Assembly (NCBI RefSeq): GCF_947487575.1
Contig: NZ_CANKXG010000005.1
Span: forward strand, 186,001 to 250,000
DNA: 64,000 nt
DNA from: an uncultured Algibacter sp.
GTDB lineage: Bacteria > Bacteroidota > Bacteroidia > Flavobacteriales > Flavobacteriaceae
Direction of reading: 5' to 3'
The notes beneath the pieces are model-generated. The model ran no database searches. It saw only the letters and a list, made by a program, of their open reading frames with translations, and was not told the origin of the DNA. This document shows, piece by piece, positions 42,487 through 50,620 of the stretch. A program made the translations under genes and the position numbers. Position 1 is the first letter of the stretch, and every line of letters begins with the position of its first letter.

Positions 42487-43875
42487 ATGACACTTATAAA
42501 ATCAATTTCAGGAATAAGAGGAACCATTGGCGGACAAGTAGGCGAGAATTTAACACCAATAGATGCAGTAAAATTTGCATCAGCTTACGGAGTTTGGTTA
42601 AAGCAACAACGTAATAAAGAAAACTACAAAGTTGTAGTAGGTAGAGATGCTCGTATTTCTGGAAAAATGATTCAAAATCTAGTTATGAATACCTTAATTG
42701 GGTTAGGTATTGATGTTGTTGATGTTGGTTTATCAACAACACCAACTGTTGAAGTTGCTGTACCTCTGGAGCATGCAGATGGCGGAATAATTCTAACTGC
42801 TAGTCATAATCCAAAACAATGGAATGCTTTAAAGTTACTTAACGAAAAAGGAGAGTTTTTAGATGCCGTTGAAGGTGCAAAAATATTAGACATTGCAGAA
42901 AGTGATAATATGAATTTTGCAGATGTTGATAGTCTAGGTAAAATCACAAAAAATAAGGCCTATATAGATTTACATATTATTGAAGTTTTAGATTTAGATC
43001 TTGTAACTGTAAAACCAATAGAAGAAGCTCGATTTAGAGTGGTTGTAGATGGTGTGAATTCTACAGGAGGCATTGCTATTCCATTACTTTTAGAGCGATT
43101 AGGTGTAGATGTAATAAAAATTCACTGTGAACCTAACGGGCAATTTCCGCATAATCCAGAACCTTTAAAAGAGCATTTAACAGATTTGTCTGAAGCCGTT
43201 AAAAAGCATAAAGCAGATTTTGGTATAGTTGTAGATCCAGATGTAGATCGTTTAGCCTTTATGGATGAAAACGGCGAGATGTTTGGAGAAGAGTACACGC
43301 TTGTAGCCTGTGCAGACTATGTATTAAGCAGAACACCTGGAAATACGGTAAGTAACATGAGTTCTACCAGAGCGCTGCGCGACGTAACCGAAAAACATGG
43401 CGGTATGTATGAAGCAAGTGCCGTAGGTGAGGTAAATGTTGTTAAACTCATGAAAAAAAATAAAGTAGTTATAGGGGGCGAAGGCAATGGCGGTATTATT
43501 TACCCTGATGCTCACTATGGGCGTGATGCGCTAGTTGGTGTAGCCTTGTTTTTAAGCTTACTTGCCAATAAAAACATGAGTGTAAGTGCACTTCGTAAAA
43601 CCTACCCAAGTTATTTTATGAGTAAAAAGAAAATACAATTAACACCTGGTCTAGATGTTGATGGTATTTTAAAAGCAATGGAAAACCGTTACCAAAACGA
43701 GCAACTAACTACTATTGATGGTGTTAAAATTGATTTCTCCGAAAGTTGGGTACACCTACGTAAAAGTAATACAGAACCCATTATTAGAATTTATACCGAA
43801 GCAAAATCGCAAGAAGAAGCCGATGCTTTAGGCGATAAATTTATTGCCGAAATTGGCGAAATTGCTGGAATCTAA
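42487..43875 (+). CDS. glmM: Phosphoglucosamine mutase (phosphohexomutase family)
   Basis: 462 residues with the four phosphohexomutase landmarks: the phosphoserine loop TASHNPKQWNALK near residue 104, the metal loop DPDVDRLAF near residue 253, the sugar loop GGEGNGGIIYP near residue 333 and the phosphate-binding loop RKSNTEPIIRIY near the end. The GEGNGG sugar loop is the Bacteroidota form of phosphoglucosamine mutase, which makes glucosamine 1-phosphate for peptidoglycan and lipopolysaccharide. A phosphomannomutase role is the main alternative. It has its own promoter box. Confidence 0.9.
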   Translation: MTLIKSISGIRGTIGGQVGENLTPIDAVKFASAYGVWLKQQRNKENYKVVVGRDARISGKMIQNLVMNTLIGLGIDVVDVGLSTTPTVEVAVPLEHADGGIILTASHNPKQWNALKLLNEKGEFLDAVEGAKILDIAESDNMNFADVDSLGKITKNKAYIDLHIIEVLDLDLVTVKPIEEARFRVVVDGVNSTGGIAIPLLLERLGVDVIKIHCEPNGQFPHNPEPLKEHLTDLSEAVKKHKADFGIVVDPDVDRLAFMDENGEMFGEEYTLVACADYVLSRTPGNTVSNMSSTRALRDVTEKHGGMYEASAVGEVNVVKLMKKNKVVIGGEGNGGIIYPDAHYGRDALVGVALFLSLLANKNMSVSALRKTYPSYFMSKKKIQLTPGLDVDGILKAMENRYQNEQLTTIDGVKIDFSESWVHLRKSNTEPIIRIYTEAKSQEEADALGDKFIAEIGEIAGI

Positions 43876-44244
43876 TATTTTTATTAGTAGCTATTTCTAT
43901 TTGGAGTTTATCCTTAAAAGGGTTATAGCTTTCTTGTGCTAAACTTATTGCTATATCTCATTATGTTTAGTGCTTAAACCTGACTTTAAATTTGGTTTAA
44001 GCACAAAAAAGGATACCACTCAATTGAGAGGTAAATTACCTTAAAATGTCTGTGATTTTAGCAATTTATTTTTGCTTGGTCGTATGATATTTATTTCAAA
44101 ATGGTTTTATATTTACAGAATAATAGCAATATAGAAGTTACTTTAAACTGTTTTATTTGCAGGATATGAGTCATAAAAGTTATTATATAACTATTTGTGT
44201 ATTAATAAAACTCAACAATTTTAATATTATAAATTAAAATAATT
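43876..44244. other. Intergenic region with a strong hairpin
   Basis: This 369-bp gap holds no convincing ORF. It contains a perfect 11-bp stem (43970-43980 with 43994-44004, GTGCTTAAACC/GGTTTAAGCAC, 13-base loop) that is followed by A residues, not T, on the plus strand, so it is not a standard terminator. The rest is AT-rich sequence. Confidence 0.6.
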
Positions 44245-45393
44245 ATGAAAATAAAACTAATATTTCTTTTAACCACGATTTTAAGTTTTAATTGTTACTC
44301 TCAAATTTCTTTTGAAAATGGATATTACATTGATAATAATAATCAAAAAATTAATTGTTTAATTAAAAATATTGATTGGCAAAATAATCCAACTGAATTC
44401 AAATATAAACTAACAGAAAATAGCGAATTAAATAATAAAACAATAAAATCAGTTAAAGAATTTGGGATTCATAACGCTTTAAAATATGTGAGAAGTTCTG
44501 TGAAAATTGATAGATCTAGTAACAAATCTGATGAATTAGATAATGAAAGAAAAGCTAAATTTCAAGAAGAAGAACTCTTTTTAAAAGTATTAGTAGAAGG
44601 AAAATCTACTTTGTATAGTTACGTTGACGGTAGTTTAACAAGATATTTTTATAGCATCGAAAAATCTAATATTGAGCAATTAGTATTTAAAAGTTATATA
44701 ACTCCTGAATATAAAATTATCGTAAATAATAAATTTAGAAATCAGCTATGGGATGATTTGAAATGCGCTGACATTAAAAAGAACAGAGTAGAAAAATTAA
44801 ATTACAAAAAATCAGATTTGGTCATTTTTTTTGTAGCATATAACAGCTGTAATAATCAAGAATATATCAACTTTGAAGAAAAGCAAAAAAAAGATTTATT
44901 TAATTTGACTATCAGGCCTCGATTAAATAGCTCTTCATTAGTATCTAATTATAGAAATATTAATATTAAAAACGAACTAGGTTTTGGTTTTGGGATAGAA
45001 GCAGAATTTATTCTTCCTTTTAATAAAAATAAATGGTCACTTATAATTGAGCCTACTTATCAAAGTTTTATAGAAGAATCAACTAGAAATGTAATTATTA
45101 ATTATAGTTCAATTGAACTCCATACTGGTGTAAGACACTACTTCTTTTTAAATGATAATTCTAAAATTTTTATAAATGCTTCTGTAATTTATGATTTTGG
45201 TTTAAATGATCCACAAATTGATTTATTAGAAATTGAAACACCATTTAATATGGCTTTTGGTTTAGGTTATAAGCATAATGATAAATTCAGTATAGAGTTA
45301 AGGTATCAAACACCAAGACAATTATTATCTAATTTTAATTTTTTTGCAGAATATAAAACATTATCAATAATATTTGGATATTCTCTATTCTAA
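44245..45393 (+). CDS. Exported protein with predicted C-terminal outer-membrane barrel, unknown function
   Basis: 382 residues with a signal peptide ending after CYSQ (about residue 19). The N-terminal part (FENGYYIDNNNQKINCLIKN) matches a pattern common in uncharacterised Bacteroidota secreted proteins, and the C-terminal half reads as alternating strands typical of a small barrel (GFGFGIEAEFILPF, YKTLSIIFGYSLF with a terminal Phe). No enzyme motif is seen. It marks the left end of an accessory pocket and is unusually AT- and Lys/Asn-rich compared with glmM. Function unknown. Confidence 0.75.
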   Translation: MKIKLIFLLTTILSFNCYSQISFENGYYIDNNNQKINCLIKNIDWQNNPTEFKYKLTENSELNNKTIKSVKEFGIHNALKYVRSSVKIDRSSNKSDELDNERKAKFQEEELFLKVLVEGKSTLYSYVDGSLTRYFYSIEKSNIEQLVFKSYITPEYKIIVNNKFRNQLWDDLKCADIKKNRVEKLNYKKSDLVIFFVAYNSCNNQEYINFEEKQKKDLFNLTIRPRLNSSSLVSNYRNINIKNELGFGFGIEAEFILPFNKNKWSLIIEPTYQSFIEESTRNVIINYSSIELHTGVRHYFFLNDNSKIFINASVIYDFGLNDPQIDLLEIETPFNMAFGLGYKHNDKFSIELRYQTPRQLLSNFNFFAEYKTLSIIFGYSLF

Positions 45394-45419
45394 AATAACA
45401 ACACATAACATTGGGGTGC

Positions 45420-45869
45420 CTAAAACAGATTCGCCATGTATCTTATTTTTAACATAGTACTCTGTTTTGTATATATAGAAAGGAGTCTGGTCATTTGAAG
45501 ACATTCCGTTCGGTGTTTAGAGTTGCCTTTCCATAGACGCAAATCAACCTGCATAGCATACTCGCAAATTAGTTTTGAATCACTCTTGTCTGTCTTTAAT
45601 TTAGAGAGCTTCATCTGAATAAAACGTTTTACAGATAATGGATTCTCTACTGATACTTTTATACCAGACTCTAATAAATAATAAGCCAACTGATAATGAT
45701 AATAGCCTGTAGCTTCCATAACACAATGACTCGTTAAATCTAAAAGCTTTGTAAACTTTTTAAAGCCTGATAAATTGTTTTTAAACTGATAATAATTACC
45801 AGCAGAATCTGTAACATCAAACACTAAATGACTAATGTCGATTCCAAAATATTTAATATCTTTATTCAT
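45420..45869 (-). pseudogene. IS110-family transposase, N-terminal fragment
   Basis: 149 residues covering only the N-terminal DEDD catalytic domain of IS110 transposases: FGIDISHLVFDV, the glutamate in VMEATGYYHY and KLKTDKSDSKLI with the two aspartates. Full-length proteins have about 330 residues with a C-terminal Transposase_20 domain, which is absent here; the frame ends soon after QMTRLLSIYTKQ. The 250 bp upstream contain no ORF and may be the remaining left end of the element. It is a decayed insertion, and no second copy is in the window to supply it. Confidence 0.88.
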
Positions 45870-46085
45870 AAGAAAATGAGTTTTGAAAGAACAATCTACG
45901 CGAGTTTCAACGACTTAAAACCGAGGTCCTAAAGTCCTCATAGAACTGTACGAAATCTGTGTAGAAAAGAGAGGGAGGTTTTCAATGCTAAAGAAGTCTT
46001 TGCTTCTGCGTGTATAATTAATTGCTTTGGTGGTTGTTTATTTGGGAAATTACTTCGGAATTTTCTTGCATTCGTTTTTATTTAC

Positions 46086-46125
46086 TAAATTAGTTGTTCA
46101 AACACGCAACTAACCATACACAAAA
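46086..46125 (+). repeat. Cassette-like flanking repeat, copy A
   Basis: Contains the inverted pair TTAGTTG/CAACTAA around a 10-base loop and ends CCATACACAAAAA just before a small gene. About 30 of 40 positions match copy B at 46645-46685, which lies after the gene. Together they bracket one gene like a mobile cassette. Confidence 0.6.
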
Positions 46126-46161
46126 ATGTTGCAACTATGTCCTGAACGAAGCTTAAAACTA

Positions 46162-46554
46162 ATGAAAAATATAATACTTCTTATTTTATTATTGACTTTT
46201 ACATCACAACTGAAAGCTCAAAATTATGATTTACCACCAAATTCGAAAGCTGGAAAATGTTACGAAAGGTGTTTTGATTATGAAAAGAGATTTGAATGGA
46301 AAGAAGTTGATTGCGCAAAATTCAAAGCTGAAAAAAATAGAGAAAAAACTCAAGAGCAACTGATAAAGTTTAAGCAACAGAAAATAAGAATGGTGAAATA
46401 TCAGGAAAAGTTAAAAACTCTTGGATATGAAATTGATATAACTGGAATTGCTGACAACAAAACAATTATTGCTCATCATAAATATTTAAAAAAAAAGAAA
46501 AAAGAAGAAAAACGAAAACGAAGAGCTGAAAAGCGAAAAGCAAAATCGGAATAA
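46162..46554 (+). CDS. Small secreted basic protein with GKCYxxC motif
   Basis: I start at ATG 46162, which gives a clean signal peptide (MKNIILLILLLTF to KAQ), rather than at an ATG 36 bp upstream. The mature protein begins LPPNSKAGKCYERC, a motif found in flavobacterial OmpA-like envelope proteins that carry PPN..GKCYxxC repeats. A helix and a LGYEIDITGIADNKTI segment follow, which resembles a peptidoglycan-binding-like helix bundle. The C-terminus is a run of Lys, Arg and Glu. About 130 residues. The role is probably envelope-related. The gene is bracketed by cassette-like repeats. Confidence 0.65.
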   Translation: MKNIILLILLLTFTSQLKAQNYDLPPNSKAGKCYERCFDYEKRFEWKEVDCAKFKAEKNREKTQEQLIKFKQQKIRMVKYQEKLKTLGYEIDITGIADNKTIIAHHKYLKKKKKEEKRKRRAEKRKAKSE

Positions 46555-46569
46555 AATACAGTTACCAAC

Positions 46570-46642
46570 ACCGTACTAAATTAGTTGCTAGGTTCTAGCC
46601 TACTTACGAAAGTCTTCGCAGACTTTCTATCTGTGATTTATT
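46570..46642. repeat. Cassette boundary palindrome
   Basis: Directly after the small secreted-protein gene. It begins with ACTAAATTAGTTG, identical over 13 bp to the start of copy A region (46084-46096), and contains a hairpin GAAAGTC/GACTTTC around TTCGCA. Together with the 46645 copy it forms a repeat block resembling recombination sites of gene cassettes. Confidence 0.5.
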
Positions 46643-46644
46643 GT

Positions 46645-46685
46645 AAAATTAGTTACTTAAACAGGCAACTAACCATATACAAAAA
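46645..46685 (+). repeat. Cassette-like flanking repeat, copy B
   Basis: Second copy of the 46086-46125 repeat, sharing AATTAGTT, then CAACTAACCATA and ACAAAAA. It separates the secreted-protein gene from the TetR gene. Confidence 0.6.
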
Positions 46686-46697
46686 CTTTACTACCAA

Positions 46698-47321
46698 TTA
46701 AACCAACTTAGGCGATAAAAAATTAGCATACTGATTTTTTGCCTTATCAGTTAAGTATGGATAAATACTTTGATTTATTAGCAATGTGTATTCTTGAATA
46801 GAATCTTTGGATAAATGATTGGCTTGAATAAATACAGATGAAAACCAAAAATTACTGATAATCTCAATCCTCTTAAATAAATTTTGATATTCGTTTTTGA
46901 GTAATTCTTCTCTAAATAGATTGTTGTCAATTAAAATAACTACCATTTTTAAGGCCTCAATCTCTCTTCGCTTGGAAAGTTCTGAATAATGATTTTTTAT
47001 CTTCTGATTTTTTCTTGTAATTGCTACAAAGTCCAATAGAAAGAAATTATACTCATAAAGTGTTGTAATAATTTCTTTAGAAATATTTAAGAATGATTTT
47101 AATAAATCATCACTGGGTACAAAAAAAATAGCATCCATTTTTTCAACTAACTGAAAATAGAGTGCTTCAATTATATCTTCTCTTTTTTTAAAATGATATT
47201 GTAGGTTCCCCACACTAATCTCAGCTTCGTCCGCTATAGTTCTTAAAGAAATTTTTGAAATCCCATTACTATTAAAAAGTGCTAAAGATTTTATTAAAAT
47301 TTTTTGTTTTGTAGCATTCAT
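46698..47321 (-). CDS. TetR/AcrR family transcription regulator
   Basis: 207 residues. The N-terminal 50 residues are the TetR helix-turn-helix domain (GISKISLRTIADEAEISVGNLQYHFKKRE). The C-terminal ligand-binding region is helical and not informative. It is divergent from a FAD-dependent monooxygenase gene, and the gap of 80 bp holds two matching palindromes that are its likely operators. The simplest reading is a repressor of the monooxygenase operon, released by the substrate or a toxic compound; self-repression is also likely because one palindrome lies near its own start. Confidence 0.92.
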   Translation of the reverse strand: MNATKQKILIKSLALFNSNGISKISLRTIADEAEISVGNLQYHFKKREDIIEALYFQLVEKMDAIFFVPSDDLLKSFLNISKEIITTLYEYNFFLLDFVAITRKNQKIKNHYSELSKRREIEALKMVVILIDNNLFREELLKNEYQNLFKRIEIISNFWFSSVFIQANHLSKDSIQEYTLLINQSIYPYLTDKAKNQYANFLSPKLV

Positions 47322-47341
47322 AAGTACAAAAATACAATGTA

Positions 47342-47357
47342 TAGTACGATTGTACTA
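47342..47357. promoter_or_regulatory. TetR operator O1
   Basis: Palindrome TAGTAC-GATT-GTACTA, 20 bp upstream of the TetR start. It shares half-sites and the 4-bp spacing with O2. Confidence 0.75.
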
Positions 47358-47370
47358 ATTATATTTATTT

Positions 47371-47388
47371 TTAGTACATTTGTACTAA
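47371..47388. promoter_or_regulatory. TetR operator O2 overlapping a -7 promoter box
   Basis: Palindrome TTAGTAC-ATTT-GTACTAA, 13 bp before the monooxygenase start. It contains TACATTTG (47375-47382), a perfect TAnnTTTG box, so bound repressor would cover the promoter. O1 and O2 centres are 30 bp apart, about three helical turns. Confidence 0.78.
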
Positions 47389-47401
47389 ACTAATATTGAT
47401 T

Positions 47402-48535
47402 ATGAACATAGATATTATTGGAGCAGGAATAGGAGGATTAACTACTGCAATAGCACTTGAAAAAAAAGGAATTAAAACAAGAGTTTTTGAACAAGCAGAA
47501 CAAATAAAACCAGTGGGAGCGGGAATAATTCTAGCCAATAATGCAATGCAAGTTTATGAAAAGTTAGGTTTACGAAAAATAATTGAGGAAAATGGAAATC
47601 CAATTTCTTCAATGAATATTACCAAATCTAATCTAAAACCACTTTCTAGAATTGACTTGTCCTATTTTGAGCGAAGACATAATATTAAGAACATTGCAAT
47701 TCATAGAGGTAAATTGCAACAAATTTTAATTAACAGGTTAAAACCTACTAAAATTGAACTAAACCATAAACTTACTTCAATAGAGAAAAACACGAATGAT
47801 TATTCTTTGAAATTTGAAAATGGAAATCAAATCCAATCCTCAATCATTTTGGGAGCTGATGGACTAAACTCTATTGTTAGACAAAATATATTACCAAATA
47901 ATAGCATACGCAATGCAAACCAAATATGTTGGAGAGGAGTTACAGAGTGCGAATTACCCATAAAGTTTAGAAACGAATTGAACGAAGCTTGGGGGAAATC
48001 TGAACGTTTTGGTTTTGTTCAAATTGCAGAAAACAAAGTGTATTGGTATGCTTTAAAGTCATTCAAAAAAAATAAGAATGAATTCTCCCTCAACAATTTA
48101 GAGCAATATTTTGCGGATTATAATTCAGTAATAAAAGACATTATAAAATCAACCAAAAAAGAACAAATAAATACTGCCGAAATCTCAGATTTAAAACCAA
48201 CAAGCATTTGGTACAAAGAGAATGTAGGTTTAATAGGAGATTCTGCACACGCAACAACCCCAAATATGGGACAAGGTGCATGTCAAGCTATTGAAGATGC
48301 TTTTGTGCTCTCAGAATGTTTAAACAAATATGAGATTACAAAAGCATTTTCGGAATATCAAAAGTTAAGATTACCTAAAGCTCATCAAGTAGTTAAAGCA
48401 AGTTGGCTTGTTGGGAAAATGGCACATTTTAAAAATCCACTGTTAATTGGTTTTCGCAATCAAATGTTAAGATTAGTGCCTTCCTCAGTTAATAGAAAAC
48501 AGAATGAACAAATTTTTCAATTGGCAGAAATATGA
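47402..48535 (+). CDS. FAD-dependent monooxygenase (PHBH/UbiH-like)
   Basis: I use the ATG at 47402 (MNIDIIGAGIGG); an in-frame TTG lies 6 bp upstream. 377 residues. The dinucleotide-binding motif GAGIGG is at the N-terminus, LGADGLNSIVRQ (the DG motif) near residue 160 and LIGDSAHATTPNMGQGA (the GD motif) near residue 280. This is the class A flavoprotein hydroxylase fold, which hydroxylates aromatic or polyketide compounds with NAD(P)H and oxygen; drug-inactivating enzymes such as TetX belong to the same fold. Control by a TetR repressor suggests a detoxifying role. The substrate is not readable. Confidence 0.92.
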   Translation: MNIDIIGAGIGGLTTAIALEKKGIKTRVFEQAEQIKPVGAGIILANNAMQVYEKLGLRKIIEENGNPISSMNITKSNLKPLSRIDLSYFERRHNIKNIAIHRGKLQQILINRLKPTKIELNHKLTSIEKNTNDYSLKFENGNQIQSSIILGADGLNSIVRQNILPNNSIRNANQICWRGVTECELPIKFRNELNEAWGKSERFGFVQIAENKVYWYALKSFKKNKNEFSLNNLEQYFADYNSVIKDIIKSTKKEQINTAEISDLKPTSIWYKENVGLIGDSAHATTPNMGQGACQAIEDAFVLSECLNKYEITKAFSEYQKLRLPKAHQVVKASWLVGKMAHFKNPLLIGFRNQMLRLVPSSVNRKQNEQIFQLAEI

Positions 48536-48963
48536 CAACAACAATATTATCAATAATTTTATTAATCATTTTTACTTCATTAGGTTTTATACATTTTTAT
48601 TGGCTCTTTGGTGGTAAATGGGGGTTGGAAAAAGTAATTCCAACAAAAGACAATCAAACAAGTTCACTTTCAATTCCTAAATTTGCAACTTTAATAGTAG
48701 CTCTTATTTTGGTTTTATTTGGACTAATTTATCTTGTGAAATCTGGACTTACAAATATTGAAGTTCCAAATTGGATAAAAACTTATGGATACTGGATAAT
48801 TCCCTCAATTTTTATTTTAAGAGCAATTGGTGATTTTAAATATGTTGGTTTTTTCAAAAAAATTAAGAATACTAAATTTGCGATAGCAGATTCAAAAATG
48901 TTTGCCCCTTTGTGCTTAGCAGTTGGAATAATAGGAATTTTGATACAATTTGTGAATAAATAA
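48532..48963 (+). CDS. DUF3995 membrane protein
   Basis: A 143-residue protein with four predicted membrane helices. The first helix begins MTTTILSIILLIIF, followed by FYWLFGGKWGLEKVIPT, the DUF3995 signature, and a later RAIGDFKYVGFFKK motif. The start overlaps the monooxygenase stop by 4 bp (ATGA), so it is the second gene of the TetR-controlled operon. DUF3995 proteins have no known role; the context hints at export or membrane partnering for the compound handled by the monooxygenase. Confidence 0.87.
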   Translation: MTTTILSIILLIIFTSLGFIHFYWLFGGKWGLEKVIPTKDNQTSSLSIPKFATLIVALILVLFGLIYLVKSGLTNIEVPNWIKTYGYWIIPSIFILRAIGDFKYVGFFKKIKNTKFAIADSKMFAPLCLAVGIIGILIQFVNK

Positions 48964-49007
48964 CTGTAATATTAATGACGCTCTGCGTATACAGGAACTT
49001 TTATCAA

Positions 49008-49036
49008 AGGTGTTTTTAACCCGCAAAAAAACACCT
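49008..49036 (+). terminator. Hairpin after the DUF3995 gene, possible terminator
   Basis: A 10-bp perfect stem AGGTGTTTTT/AAAAACACCT, loop of nine bases, 45 bp after the DUF3995 stop. The T-rich part lies inside the stem rather than after it, so termination is uncertain. Confidence 0.4.
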
Positions 49037-49099
49037 ATATTGTTATCAAATTTAAGAACTAATTAATTCTCTCTTATGGAGAGGTAAGCAGATCCTTTT

Positions 49100-50425
49100 A
49101 TGAAAAAACTAGCATTACATTGGAAGATTATTATAGGAATGATTCTCGGAATCATTTTTGGTTTTATTATGAATGGTGTAGATGGCGGTAAAAACTTTGT
49201 TACCGATTGGATTGCACCGTTTGGAACCATATTTATAAATCTTTTAAAATTAATAGCTGTACCCTTAATTTTAGCATCACTTATTAAAGGAATTTCAGAC
49301 TTAAAGGATATTTCTAAAATTAAATCTATGGGCTTACGTACCATAGGAATTTATATAGCTACCACTTTAGTAGCTATAATTATTGGTTTAACAATAGTAA
49401 ATGTGGTGAAGCCAGGAAACGGGATGCCTCAAGAAACCATAGAAAAAATAAAGCTTAAATATGAAAATGATGCAGGTGTAACGGATAAGTTGATGAAAGC
49501 ATCAGCTCAAAAAGAAGCAGGACCATTACAATCTTTGGTAGATATTTTTCCGAGTAATATTTTTCAATCCTTTGCTGAAGCGTCTATGCTTCAAGTGATA
49601 TTCTTTGCCATATTTGTTGGTATTTGTTTACTGTTAATTGGTGATAAGAAAGCAAAACCTTTAGTGAATTTCTTTGATTCGCTAAACGAAGTGGTGATGA
49701 AAATGGTAGATTTAATTATGCTATTTGCACCTTATGCAGTGTTTGCACTTTTAGCAAATGTGATTATTGCTTTTGATGATATTGAAATACTAATTAAATT
49801 ATTATACTACGCCTTTTGTGTTGTAGGCGGACTGATTTTAATGATTGGTTTCTACTTATTACTAGTTAGCGTGTACACTAAAAAATCGCCAATGTGGTTT
49901 TTAAAACAAATAAGTCCTGCACAATTGTTAGCATTTTCTACCAGTAGTAGTGCAGCTACACTTCCTGTAACTATGGAACGTGTTGAGGAACATTTAGGTG
50001 TAGATAAAGAGGTTTCTGGTTTTGTACTCCCTGTTGGGGCTACGGTAAATATGGATGGTACAAGTTTGTATCAAGGTATTGCTGCGGTATTTATTATGCA
50101 GGTTATTTGGCCAGAAGGTTTAACCTTTACAAATCAATTAGTTATTGTGTTAACGGCACTTTTAGCATCTATTGGTAGTGCTGCTGTACCAAGTGCGGGT
50201 ATGGTAATGCTGGTTATTGTTTTAGAATCTATTGGGTTTCCTGCGGAATTACTACCTATTGGTTTGGCACTTATTTTTGCTGTAGATAGGCCTTTAGATA
50301 TGTGTAGAACGGTTGTTAATGTAACTGGTGATGCTACCGTTTCTATGATTGTGGCTAAATCTTTAGATAAACTTCATGACCCAAAACCTAAAGAATGGGA
50401 TGATAATTATGATGCTGTGAAGTAG
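49100..50425 (+). CDS. Dicarboxylate/amino acid:cation symporter (DAACS family)
   Basis: 441 residues with about eight membrane helices and two re-entrant loops. The family motifs are present: the serine-rich hairpin STSSSAATLPVTM, GATVNMDGTSLYQG, a second hairpin AAVPSAGMVM and DRPLDMCRTVVNVTGDAT, with the conserved Asp and Arg of the substrate site. Members bring glutamate, aspartate or C4-dicarboxylates in with Na+ or H+. Whether it is a glutamate or dicarboxylate carrier cannot be told reliably. It stands alone, followed by a copy of the dispersed element. Confidence 0.94.
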   Translation: MKKLALHWKIIIGMILGIIFGFIMNGVDGGKNFVTDWIAPFGTIFINLLKLIAVPLILASLIKGISDLKDISKIKSMGLRTIGIYIATTLVAIIIGLTIVNVVKPGNGMPQETIEKIKLKYENDAGVTDKLMKASAQKEAGPLQSLVDIFPSNIFQSFAEASMLQVIFFAIFVGICLLLIGDKKAKPLVNFFDSLNEVVMKMVDLIMLFAPYAVFALLANVIIAFDDIEILIKLLYYAFCVVGGLILMIGFYLLLVSVYTKKSPMWFLKQISPAQLLAFSTSSSAATLPVTMERVEEHLGVDKEVSGFVLPVGATVNMDGTSLYQGIAAVFIMQVIWPEGLTFTNQLVIVLTALLASIGSAAVPSAGMVMLVIVLESIGFPAELLPIGLALIFAVDRPLDMCRTVVNVTGDATVSMIVAKSLDKLHDPKPKEWDDNYDAVK

Positions 50426-50432
50426 CGCTTAC

Positions 50433-50546
50433 TTTGGCGAATTTGCCCGCGTTAGGGATTGTAGTGGATAGCCCACAGCTTTTGCGCCTTAGCGCAGAAG
50501 CGAGGACTTGTAACGGAAAGCCCGACCCTTTTGGGTAACGCCCAAA
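50433..50546 (+). repeat. Dispersed structured element, copy 2
   Basis: The best-preserved copy. The outer ends TTTGGCG and CGCCCAAA pair. It holds GCGTTAGGGATTGTAGTGG, a variable hairpin (TGCGCC/GGCGCA-like around TTAGC), CGAGGACTTGTAACGGAAAG and CCCGACCC-TTTT-GGGTAACG. It begins only 8 bp after the symporter stop. See copy 1 for the family comparison. Confidence 0.7.
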
Positions 50547-50620
50547 TAATTTTTGTTAGATTTTTTTGTGGTACTAAAAAGTTTTACATTTATAATAATC
50601 TTCAATATTTAAAATAAAAA

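Noticed and set aside
43970-44004. Terminator of glmM
   Set aside because: The stem is followed by A residues on the plus strand and has no T-run on the minus strand.
47402-48535. Calling the FAD monooxygenase TetX
   Set aside because: The fold is shared, but nothing I can see by eye ties it specifically to tetracycline inactivation.
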